IMG/VR virus record: IMGVR_UViG_3300006033_000071
Span: 1 to 33,790 of that record
Source: a virus
Direction: 5' to 3' (one strand)
Length of the DNA stretch: 33,790 bases
The notes beneath the pieces are model-generated. The model ran no database searches and was not told the DNA's origin. It saw only the letters and a list, made by a program, of their open reading frames with translations. Position 1 is the first letter of the stretch. The number at the start of each line of letters is the position of its first letter. The translations under genes and the position numbers were made by a program. Positions 7,797 through 15,166 of this stretch are shown piece after piece.

Positions 7797-8252
7797 ATGC
7801 CAACCATCAATCAACTATCAGGCATCAGCCAAGTCTCTGGCGGTGATCTGCTTCCTGTTTATGTCTCCAACAATGGCGATGCTCGGAAGGTTTCGATCAC
7901 GCAATTGCTGCAATATTTTGAGCAAACCTTTGCAGCTCCCACCGTGGCCACCAACCTGTACACACCAGGCACTGGCTTCAACATCACCGTTCCCACACCT
8001 ACCAGTGAACAGCAATGGATGGTCATCCAGCCTGCTGGCACTCTGGCCGCAGGCACAATCACACTGCCTTTGAACACTGGCGTGCCTGATGGCACTCAAG
8101 TGCTGGTGACAACCACACAGATCATCACATCCTTCACGCTGGCGGTAAATGGTGCGGCCAATGCCTATGGTGCACCAACAACATTGGCAGCCAATGCATT
8201 TTTTACCATGCGCTTCTACCAAGCCACAAATTCGTGGTATCGAGTTGCTTAA
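7797..8252 (+). CDS. probable minor virion or fibre-type protein
   Basis: This is a 151-residue protein. The N-terminal 40 residues (begins PTINQLSGISQVSGGDLLPV, then NNGDARKVSITQLLQY) resemble an attachment segment I know from many phage fibre and structural proteins. The rest is Thr/Ala/Gly-rich beta sequence without charged clusters, typical of decoration or fibre domains. There is no signal peptide or membrane segment. A GAGGAA ribosome site precedes the start. It probably sits on the virion, possibly as a head or neck fibre, but which structure it joins is unknown. Confidence 0.75.
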   Translation: MPTINQLSGISQVSGGDLLPVYVSNNGDARKVSITQLLQYFEQTFAAPTVATNLYTPGTGFNITVPTPTSEQQWMVIQPAGTLAAGTITLPLNTGVPDGTQVLVTTTQIITSFTLAVNGAANAYGAPTTLAANAFFTMRFYQATNSWYRVA

Positions 8253-8268
8253 TTTTTAGGAGAACACC

Positions 8269-8562
8269 ATGTCCGTAGTCAATCAATTCAGCCCACGCCT
8301 TGGCTCAAACCAAGTTGTCACGCCAGCAGCATCATCTGCTGCAATCACTATCAACCAACAAGACAAAGCAGTCCGACTGGTCAACAGTGGCGCAAATATC
8401 TGCTATGTGCGAATCGGTGAAGGCGCTGCAACTACAGCAGACATTCCTGTTCGTGCTAACAGCGAGATCATTATTCGCAAGTCAACAGAAGACACTGCTT
8501 TGTCGCACATCTCTGCATCTGGCACCACATTGAACGTGGCCACAGGAGAAGGTGGCATCTAA
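8269..8562 (+). CDS. small beta-rich virion protein, possible decoration protein
   Basis: This 97-residue protein has alternating polar and hydrophobic residues, with segments such as AITINQQDKAVRLVNSG and CYVRIGEGAATTADIPV, suggesting a small beta-sandwich. I do not recognise a named family, but short proteins of this style near gp4/gp10 genes are often head decoration proteins. A clear AGGAG ribosome site precedes the ATG. The stop overlaps the next start (TAATG). Its unknown neighbours on both sides are also small and structural-looking. Confidence 0.7.
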   Translation: MSVVNQFSPRLGSNQVVTPAASSAAITINQQDKAVRLVNSGANICYVRIGEGAATTADIPVRANSEIIIRKSTEDTALSHISASGTTLNVATGEGGI

Positions 8563-8846
8563 TGGCCACCAAGGACTCAAGACTCGCTCGCGTTGGCGTA
8601 GAGGGCTACAACAAGCCCAAGCGCACACCATCGCACCCTACCAAAAGCCACGTTGTCGTGGCCAAGGCTGGTGATCAAGTGAAGACAATTCGCTTTGGTC
8701 AGCAGGGCGTGTCTGGGTCTCCAAAGAAGGAAGGCGAGTCCAAGGCAGACAAGACGCGTCGAGAATCATTCAAGGCTAGGCACGCTGAGAACATTGCCAA
8801 AGGCAAAATGAGTGCAGCGTACTGGGCCAACAAGGTCAAGTGGTAA
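8562..8846 (+). CDS. small basic conserved phage protein (DUF6321-like)
   Basis: This 94-residue, Lys-rich protein has a strongly conserved-looking pattern: GYNKPKRTPSHPTKSHVVVA near the N-terminus, IRFGQQGVSGSP in the middle, and ESFKARHAENIAKGKMSAAY then WANKVKW at the C-terminus. I recall this arrangement as a widespread phage protein of unknown function, probably DUF6321, though the number should be checked. A basic surface and an aromatic tail suggest binding to DNA or to the capsid interior. It starts on the previous stop (TAATG) and ends three bases before the gp10-like gene. Confidence 0.75.
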   Translation: MATKDSRLARVGVEGYNKPKRTPSHPTKSHVVVAKAGDQVKTIRFGQQGVSGSPKKEGESKADKTRRESFKARHAENIAKGKMSAAYWANKVKW

Positions 8847-8849
8847 GCC

Positions 8850-10259
8850 ATGCAAATTCCAATCCTAAACGGCATCTACGCTGACAACACGCCAGAACTT
8901 CGCACCAGCTATCCTGTCAACATGATTCCGGTGCCAAAGAAGTCTGGCATCAGCAATGGATTCCTGCGTCCAGCCGATGGCATTGTGGCCAATGGCACTG
9001 GACCAGGCATCGATCGTGGTGGCATCAACTGGAATGGCACATGCTATCGAGTCATGGGAACTAAGCTCGTGACCGTGGCCAGCAATGGATTGGTGACAAC
9101 TTTGGGCGATGTTGGTGGTCCAGTTGATACCTTGGTGACATTTGACTACAGCTTCGATCTGCTAGCCATTGCATCCGGTGGCCGTCTGTACTTCTGGAAC
9201 CCAGTCGCATTAACTCTCACACAAAACACAGACCCAGACTTGGGTGTGGTGCTCGACTTCTGCTGGGTGGATGGTTACTTCATGACCACCGATGGCCAGT
9301 ATTTGATCGTCACAGAGTTGTCTGATCCATTGGTCGTCAACCCGCTGAAATATGGCAGCTCAGAAGCTGATCCAGACCCTGTGGTCGCATTGCTTAAACT
9401 TCGCAATGAGGTCTATGCACTCAACAGCAACACCATTGAGGTGTTTGACAACGTTGGTGGTGAGTTGTTTCCGTTCGCACGCATCGATGGCGCACAAATT
9501 CAAAAAGGCGTGATCGGAACATTTGCCTGCTGTGTTTACCTTGAGCGCATTGCATTCATGGGTGGTGGCCGCAATGAAGCGCCATCAATCTACATTGGCG
9601 CAGCTGCTACCACTCAGAAACTCAGCACGCAAGAGATCGACAACCTGCTGTTGCAATACACCGAAGCACAGCTGGCCACTAGCAAGCTGGAAGCACGCAA
9701 CGACAAAAACCACCAGCACCTCTACGTGCACCTGCCAGACCGCACCATCGTCTATGACGCATCAGCATCTGAGGCATTGGGTGAGCCTGTTTGGTTTACG
9801 CTAACCACCAGCGTGGTCGGCTTTGCGCAGTATCGCGCACGCAATATGGTCTGGGCATACGACAAATGGCTGGTGGGCGATCCACAATCCAGCTCTATCG
9901 GATACTTTGTCCAAAGCACTGGCCACCATTGGGGACAGCAAGTTCGATGGGAATTTGGTACTCTTATTGCCTACAACGAAGGCAATGGCGCGATCTTCAA
10001 TGAGCTAGAGCTGGTCAGTTTGACAGGCAGCGTGGCGATTGGCAAAAACCCGCAGATCAGCACCAGCTACAGTATCGATGGAAAGTCATGGAGCCAAGAT
10101 CGAAGCATCTATGTTGGCACCACAGGAAGCAACAAGCGCCTGGCATGGTTTCAACAAGGCCACATGCGCAACTGGCGCATCCAGCGATTCCGTGGCGACA
10201 GCGATGCTCATATTTCATTTGTTCGTCTTGAAGCCCAGATCGAGGCATTGGCATACTGA
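8850..10259 (+). CDS. packaged-DNA stabilisation protein, P22 gp10-like
   Basis: This 469-residue protein (P22 gp10 is 472) is predicted to form the next ring of the tail tube after gp4 and hold DNA in the filled head. The N-terminus MQIPILNGIYADNTPELRTS and SYPVNMIPVPKKSGISNGFL are diagnostic of the gp10 family, and the remainder is beta-propeller-like with many Gly/Asn/Asp turns. The length match argues that it is complete. The start is three bases after the previous stop, with weak ribosome-site spacing (TGGTAAG), and the stop overlaps the next gene by one base (TGATG). Confidence 0.92.
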   Translation: MQIPILNGIYADNTPELRTSYPVNMIPVPKKSGISNGFLRPADGIVANGTGPGIDRGGINWNGTCYRVMGTKLVTVASNGLVTTLGDVGGPVDTLVTFDYSFDLLAIASGGRLYFWNPVALTLTQNTDPDLGVVLDFCWVDGYFMTTDGQYLIVTELSDPLVVNPLKYGSSEADPDPVVALLKLRNEVYALNSNTIEVFDNVGGELFPFARIDGAQIQKGVIGTFACCVYLERIAFMGGGRNEAPSIYIGAAATTQKLSTQEIDNLLLQYTEAQLATSKLEARNDKNHQHLYVHLPDRTIVYDASASEALGEPVWFTLTTSVVGFAQYRARNMVWAYDKWLVGDPQSSSIGYFVQSTGHHWGQQVRWEFGTLIAYNEGNGAIFNELELVSLTGSVAIGKNPQISTSYSIDGKSWSQDRSIYVGTTGSNKRLAWFQQGHMRNWRIQRFRGDSDAHISFVRLEAQIEALAY

Positions 10260-11893
10260 TGGCAACCGCACCAACATCCAGAAGACTCAATCTGACGCGA
10301 GATCAACTCGCGCAGTTTCTGACTGATCAACAGCAGATCAGACAGTTTGAGTTGCTGTTTTCTGCCGTCGATCAGCTTCAGGTCATTGTTGGCACCGACT
10401 TTGAGTACCAGGCTGACACAGCAGCGGCCACCGCAAACGAAGCACTTGCTCAACTGAGCGCACTTGCACAAGACACAGCAGTCGAGGACGCTGTGCTCAA
10501 TGCCAAGGTGCAACAGGCCTTAGATGCCATCTCTCAGTTGGCTCGAACACTTGAACTTATTGCAACTGCGCCAGCCATCGAAAACAACAACTCGGTGGTG
10601 ACAGATTACATCGACTTCAACACAACCACGCCATCTCCAGCTGTGAAGGTTGGCAGGATGCACTGGAACGGTGGATACACGCTCAATCTTGAAATGACAC
10701 CAAACGTCAATCAAGCCATTGGCGAGTCGCAGTATTACTACATCAAGGCATCGGCAGCCATTGCCAAAGGCGAACTGGTGATGTTCGATGGCTCTGTTGG
10801 TGCATCTGGCGTGCTCAAGGGCAAGCCATCAACTGGCGTGACAAATGGCCAGCTCATCATGGGCGTGGCCGCAGAAGCAATTGCAAACAATGGCTTTGGC
10901 TTGGTCTCCAGCTTTGGCTTGGTGCGAGGATTCAACACCACCGGAACACCTTACGGTGAAGTCTGGGCAGACGGTGACATCCTGTACTACAACCCATCTT
11001 TTGCTGGCGGCCTGACAAAGAATTTGCCAGTAGCACCAACTCCACACATAGTGGTGGCCGCAGTGGTGAATGCTGCAACAGCAGGGTCTGGTTCTATTTT
11101 TGTCAGAGTGCAAGCCGAGCCATTGGTCAGTCAACTGTCTGATGTTTACGCGCCAACACCAGCCAATGGTGATGTGCTTGTTTACGATGCAGTTCAATTA
11201 CGCTGGGAAAACGCTCCTGTAAGCACCGCTGGCGCTGTCACATCTGTCACTGGTACAGCGCCTGTCGTGTCGTCTGGAGGCTCTACACCGGCAATCAGTT
11301 TGGCTTCTGGATATGGTGACACTCAGAATCCATACGCTGCCAAAACTGCCAACTACGTTCTGGCCGCGCCTAATGGCTCATCTGGTTTGCCTACATTCAG
11401 GGCTTTAGTGGCCGCTGACATTCCTGCGCTATCGTATGTCAGCTCAATCGGTGTCACTGCGCCTATTACATCGACTGGTGGTCTGACTCCGACCATTGGC
11501 ATCACCCAGTCTGGTACGGCCAGCAACGGTTACCTGAGCAGCACCGACTGGAACACATTCAACAACAAGCAATCTGTATCAGCGCCAGTCACAAAAACGT
11601 CTGATTTTACTGTTGCGGCAACTGAACTGTGGCTGATCAACAATAAGTCTGGATCAACCTGCACTGCAACATTGCCTGCTGCATCGTCCTACTCTGGACG
11701 AGTATTGCACTTCCAGAACTATCAAGCACAGACATTGGTGTCAGCTTCAAGCAACGTAGTCCCACTGGCTGGTGGTGCTGCTGGAACATCAATTCTGTTG
11801 GCAAGCTCAGGTGACTCTGCGACACTTGTGTCAGACGGCACAAATTGGCTGATGACACAGTACGTGCCAAATAACATTCTTCTTTTGGAGTAA
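10259..11893 (+). CDS. fibre-like protein in the tail-needle position
   Basis: This 544-residue protein lies directly after the gp10-like gene, where P22 encodes its tail needle (gp26), but it is much longer than gp26 (233). Residues about 8-105 are Gln/Ala/Leu-rich and likely a trimeric coiled coil. The rest is Gly/Ser/Thr-rich beta sequence. Two related repeats appear in the second half, VTGTAPVVSSGGSTPAISL and IGVTAPITSTGGLTPTIGI, and GYLSSTDWNTFNNKQ is common in phage fibres. It may replace the needle or be an extra fibre. It has no recognisable enzyme domain. Confidence 0.8.
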   Translation: MATAPTSRRLNLTRDQLAQFLTDQQQIRQFELLFSAVDQLQVIVGTDFEYQADTAAATANEALAQLSALAQDTAVEDAVLNAKVQQALDAISQLARTLELIATAPAIENNNSVVTDYIDFNTTTPSPAVKVGRMHWNGGYTLNLEMTPNVNQAIGESQYYYIKASAAIAKGELVMFDGSVGASGVLKGKPSTGVTNGQLIMGVAAEAIANNGFGLVSSFGLVRGFNTTGTPYGEVWADGDILYYNPSFAGGLTKNLPVAPTPHIVVAAVVNAATAGSGSIFVRVQAEPLVSQLSDVYAPTPANGDVLVYDAVQLRWENAPVSTAGAVTSVTGTAPVVSSGGSTPAISLASGYGDTQNPYAAKTANYVLAAPNGSSGLPTFRALVAADIPALSYVSSIGVTAPITSTGGLTPTIGITQSGTASNGYLSSTDWNTFNNKQSVSAPVTKTSDFTVAATELWLINNKSGSTCTATLPAASSYSGRVLHFQNYQAQTLVSASSNVVPLAGGAAGTSILLASSGDSATLVSDGTNWLMTQYVPNNILLLE

Positions 11894-11896
11894 ACC

Positions 11897-12232
11897 ATGA
11901 CCGTATCAATCAAGGTGCTAATCCCACCAAAGCAAGCTGAAAATGCCCAGACAACGCAGTACACAGCTACCAACTGCAAGGCGATCATTGACAAGTTCAC
12001 GATCACCAACACCAGCGCATCCAACGTGACAATCAGCGTCAACTTGGTGACAAGTGGCGGCAGTCCTGGCGCATCAAACCTGATCATGGACACCCGCGCC
12101 ATTGCACCTGATGAGACTTACACATGCCCCGAGCTGGTTGGTCAAGCACTGGAGTCTGGCAGCTTTATCAGCACCATTGCCAGCGCAGCCACATCACTGA
12201 CCATCCGCGCATCTGGCCGCGAAATCACTTAA
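11897..12232 (+). CDS. small beta-rich structural protein
   Basis: This 111-residue protein of unknown function has segments such as DKFTITNTSASNVTISVNLV and ETYTCPELVGQALESGSFIS that suggest an all-beta, Ig-like or jelly-roll domain. It lies three bases after the fibre-like gene, with GGAG inside the end of that gene as ribosome site. Similar small beta proteins after fibre genes can be fibre tips or head decoration. No function is assigned. Confidence 0.7.
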   Translation: MTVSIKVLIPPKQAENAQTTQYTATNCKAIIDKFTITNTSASNVTISVNLVTSGGSPGASNLIMDTRAIAPDETYTCPELVGQALESGSFISTIASAATSLTIRASGREIT

Positions 12233-12246
12233 TCAAGGAGAACAAC

Positions 12247-12648
12247 ATGGACAAATTCATGATGATGCCAAAGGGCTTTATGGGACTGCCGATGGAGGAA
12301 GAATTCATCACCACAGCAGAAAACAAGAAGAATACCCAGATCGTCATTGATGACTGGATGCTTGGCCCTGAGAATCCAAGCAACGAGCCAACGGCCAACA
12401 AAACCTATTGGATCGCTGTTGGCAAGGCCATGCAAGTGGACGAAAAAGAGGCTCGTCGTCGTCGCTGCTCAAACTGCGAGTACTACGACAACAGCACCAT
12501 GACGCAGGCCAAGATGGAGCGCATTCCCCGCAATGAGTGGGACACCGATGCTGGTTTCCGTGGTTACTGCACCAAATTCGAGTTCATCTGCCACGACCTG
12601 CGCGTCTGCCAGGCATGGGAAGAGCGTGAATTTGAAATGGAAGATTGA
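12247..12648 (+). CDS. Cys-rich putative metal-binding protein
   Basis: This 133-residue protein has C74-S-N-C77, C108, C115 (followed by His116) and C121 arranged as CxxC, 30 residues, C, six, C, five, C, suggesting a zinc or iron-sulfur site in the C-terminal half. Segments such as CSNCEYYDN and CHDLRVCQAWEE look strongly conserved, and I recall similar proteins in aquatic podovirus genomes. The ATG at 12247 is preferred over any upstream codon because AAGGAGAAC stands just before it. Its location among virion genes is unusual for a redox or metal protein. Function unknown. Confidence 0.75.
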   Translation: MDKFMMMPKGFMGLPMEEEFITTAENKKNTQIVIDDWMLGPENPSNEPTANKTYWIAVGKAMQVDEKEARRRRCSNCEYYDNSTMTQAKMERIPRNEWDTDAGFRGYCTKFEFICHDLRVCQAWEEREFEMED

Positions 12649-12726
12649 CCAAATGCTGAAATGTGGGAAAATAGAGCCGCTGAGTCTATCGGGCCGCCAG
12701 CAGCTCACCCTGAATAGGAGTTGTGC

Positions 12727-13176
12727 ATGATTGGTATCGAATGGCTCAAAGAGAACCTGCAAAGGGTTTTCATGCTGCCTGCGCCAGTCGTGGAATGGCT
12801 CGTCATGGTTTACGATGCCATTCAGGTGTTTGACGATATTGCCGATGGCGACACAGTTGAGCGCAAAGACCTGAATGCAACCATCTGGAACACTCTAGTT
12901 GGCATGCATCAAAACCAATTTTTTATCACAAACAGCCATCATCTCGTGCCATTGCTGGCAACAGCAATCATGAAGTGGCAAGCCTCCGACCATGCCGAGC
13001 GTGCAGGTGATGCCGATGCCAGATCATTCGTCTGGCGTGCAGGCTATTACGACCTGATTCTGATGTCCGTCTCGCTCACGCATGGCCCAGGCTTTGCCAC
13101 AAAAAATGCACATCTGGTCATGGAGTTATATGGCGAGAAATTTGAAGACTACATGAAGGAGTTCGGCAATGCCTGA
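12727..13176 (+). CDS. conserved phage protein in the gp14 position
   Basis: This 149-residue helical protein has many Trp/His residues (segments EWLKENLQRVFMLPAPVVEW and SFVWRAGYYDLILMSVSLTH). It occupies the place of P22 gene 14, between the needle position and gp7, but I see no convincing sequence link. TAGGAG six bases before the ATG at 12727 decides the start, and the TTG six bases earlier is less likely. It overlaps the next gene by eight bases. A role in head completion or ejection-protein loading is guessed from position only. Confidence 0.7.
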   Translation: MIGIEWLKENLQRVFMLPAPVVEWLVMVYDAIQVFDDIADGDTVERKDLNATIWNTLVGMHQNQFFITNSHHLVPLLATAIMKWQASDHAERAGDADARSFVWRAGYYDLILMSVSLTHGPGFATKNAHLVMELYGEKFEDYMKEFGNA

Positions 13177-13819
13177 TCCAGTCACAGCCCTAGTTGTTGG
13201 TGGAAGCCAACTTGTCGGAAGCGCAATGCAAGCAGATGCTGCTGGCGATGCAGCAGGCATTCAAGCCGGTGCAGCAGGCCAAGGCATTGCAGAACAACGC
13301 AGGCAATTCGATGCTTTGCAAACATTGCTCAAACCTTACACCGAAGCAGGTGTTCCAGCACTCGAAGCACAGCAAGCATTCTTGGGTCTCAAAGGACCAG
13401 AAGCAGAACGTGCAGCCATCGAGCGCATTCAAGGTGGCGAGACATTCCAAGCACTTGCTAACCAAGGCGAGGAAGCATTGCTACAGCGTGCATCTGCCAC
13501 CGGCGGCCTGCGTGGTGGCAACATCCAAGGCGCACTGGCTCAGTTCCGGCCACAGCTCCTGTCCAGCCTCATCGAACAGCAATATGGTCGCTTGGGCGGC
13601 ATGACACAACTTGGCCAGCGCTCTGCTGCCGGTGTTGGCGCTGCTGGAATGGAAACAGGCACCAATGTGGCCAACTTGCTATCTCAGCAAGGCGCAGCTC
13701 TGGCTGGTGGCGAACTTGGCCAAGCCAAGGCCTATGGCCAGCTATTCAACATGCCTGCTCAAATGCTGGGCTTCCAGTATGGTGCAGGTGGTAAGGCTGG
13801 TCTAGGCTTCGGGTTCTAA
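13169..13819 (+). CDS. DNA ejection protein, P22 gp7-like
   Basis: This 216-residue protein (P22 gp7 is 229) is carried in the virion and released with DNA to help it cross the envelope. The N-terminus is Ala/Gly-rich and amphipathic, followed by IAEQRRQFDALQTLLKPYTE (about 40-59) and a Gln/Gly/Ala-rich body with FRPQLLSSLIEQQYGRLGGM. Annotated relatives are often called DNA transfer protein. It overlaps the preceding gene by eight bases and is followed by the gp20-like gene after 12 bases, with AAAGGAAAA as ribosome site. The order gp7, gp20, gp16 is that of P22. Confidence 0.85.
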   Translation: MPDPVTALVVGGSQLVGSAMQADAAGDAAGIQAGAAGQGIAEQRRQFDALQTLLKPYTEAGVPALEAQQAFLGLKGPEAERAAIERIQGGETFQALANQGEEALLQRASATGGLRGGNIQGALAQFRPQLLSSLIEQQYGRLGGMTQLGQRSAAGVGAAGMETGTNVANLLSQQGAALAGGELGQAKAYGQLFNMPAQMLGFQYGAGGKAGLGFGF

Positions 13820-13831
13820 AAGGAAAACAAT

Positions 13832-15166
13832 ATGGCAGGCATTAACCCATTCCAAGCACCAATCAACTATGCAGTCGAGGTGCAAAGTCCATTTGAGGCA
13901 GCACTCGGTGGATTCAAACTTGGTGCAGCTGGTGCAGAAGCACAGGCACAGGCACAGGCACGCGAACAGGCTTTGAAGGGACAGACAGAGCTAAAAAATC
14001 TGTTGACTAATCCTAATGCAACAGCCTCAGATTATGAGCGTGTTCTACCTTTTTTACCTAAAGACCAAGCTGCAATTGTTACGCAAGGTTTTGAAAGAAA
14101 AACTAAAGAGCAACAGCAAAGTAGTTTGCAACAGTCGGGACAAGTTTATACAGCTCTCAAATCTGGCCAGACTGATATTGCAAAAAACCTGCTCAAAGAT
14201 CAGGCAACTGCATTTCGCAATGCTGGCCGCGAACAAGACGCTAAAGCGACAGAGACATATCTGCAACTGATTGACATGAATCCAACTGGTGCACAGACAA
14301 CCATTGGATTGATGATGGCCACATTGCCTGGTGGAAAAGAAATACTTGAGAATGTCGATAAGACACTATCAACAAGTAGAGCTGAGGAAAAGCAACCATA
14401 CGAGATGATTAAACTCACCAATGAGGCCATCATCAAAGAACAAGAAGCCAAGTTTGCACCTGAGAAATTCTTGACTGACCTCAACCTGACAAAAGAACAG
14501 ATTGAGCAAGCCAAAGCAGCTCGTCGTGCATCTGATGCCGCGGCTAAAAAATCTGGTGCAGATGCTGCGCGTGCAGAGGCTGAGGCCAAACAAATGAGCG
14601 CTGGCATCATTCCTGTTGATAAGCGACCAGAACTGGAAACCAAATTCCGCAAAGAATACAACGACCAGACCAAACCATATCAGGAAGTCAAGTCGGCCTA
14701 CGGTCGCGTGCTCTCGTCAGAGGACAGCGCAGTTGGTGACTTGTCCTTAATCTTCGGTTACATGAAGATGTTGGACCCAGGCTCTGTGGTGCGTGAGGGT
14801 GAATTTGCCACAGCGCAGAACGCAGCTGGCGTGCCAGAGCGCATCACGAACATCTACAACAAGGTGGCAACTGGTCAGCGTCTTAGCCCATCACAGCGCG
14901 AATCATTCAAAGGTCAGGCCAAAGGTCTGTACAACAGCGCATTGGAAGGTGAGAAGACAGTTCGCACAGGACTGGAACGCATCTCCAAGGGTTATGGCCT
15001 CAACACAGAAAACATATTCTACTCTGCCACAGAGCAAGCCCCAGTTGGTGCACCACCTGCACCATCAGCAAACACTGTCAAAGTCGGTGGCCAAACTTAC
15101 ACTCGTCCTGCAAACTTTAGTGATGCTCAGTGGGCAGCATACAAGCAATCCGTGGGGGCAAAATGA
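13832..15166 (+). CDS. DNA ejection protein, P22 gp20-like position
   Basis: This 444-residue protein (P22 gp20 is 471) is rich in Ala, Gln, Lys and Glu, with long helices. A conserved-looking C-terminal domain contains KPYQEVKSAYGRVLSSEDSA and LIFGYMKMLDPGSVVREGEF, which I recall from many aquatic podovirus ejection proteins. Residues about 52-123 (bases 13985-14200) are clearly more AT-rich than the flanks, suggesting a locally exchanged segment. The last residues (FSDAQWAAYKQSVGAK) repeat the theme of the next gene's N-terminus. The stop overlaps the next start (ATGA, 15163-15166). Confidence 0.82.
   Translation: MAGINPFQAPINYAVEVQSPFEAALGGFKLGAAGAEAQAQAQAREQALKGQTELKNLLTNPNATASDYERVLPFLPKDQAAIVTQGFERKTKEQQQSSLQQSGQVYTALKSGQTDIAKNLLKDQATAFRNAGREQDAKATETYLQLIDMNPTGAQTTIGLMMATLPGGKEILENVDKTLSTSRAEEKQPYEMIKLTNEAIIKEQEAKFAPEKFLTDLNLTKEQIEQAKAARRASDAAAKKSGADAARAEAEAKQMSAGIIPVDKRPELETKFRKEYNDQTKPYQEVKSAYGRVLSSEDSAVGDLSLIFGYMKMLDPGSVVREGEFATAQNAAGVPERITNIYNKVATGQRLSPSQRESFKGQAKGLYNSALEGEKTVRTGLERISKGYGLNTENIFYSATEQAPVGAPPAPSANTVKVGGQTYTRPANFSDAQWAAYKQSVGAK

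Noticed and set aside
12124-12246. Longer N-terminus for the Cys-rich protein
   Set aside because: It would overlap the upstream gene by over 100 bases. AAGGAG lies directly before the ATG at 12247.
12646-12680. TTGACC followed by an A-rich -10-like sequence in the 78-base gap before the gp14-position gene
   Set aside because: The -10 matches consensus in only two of six bases at 17-base spacing. Not convincing.
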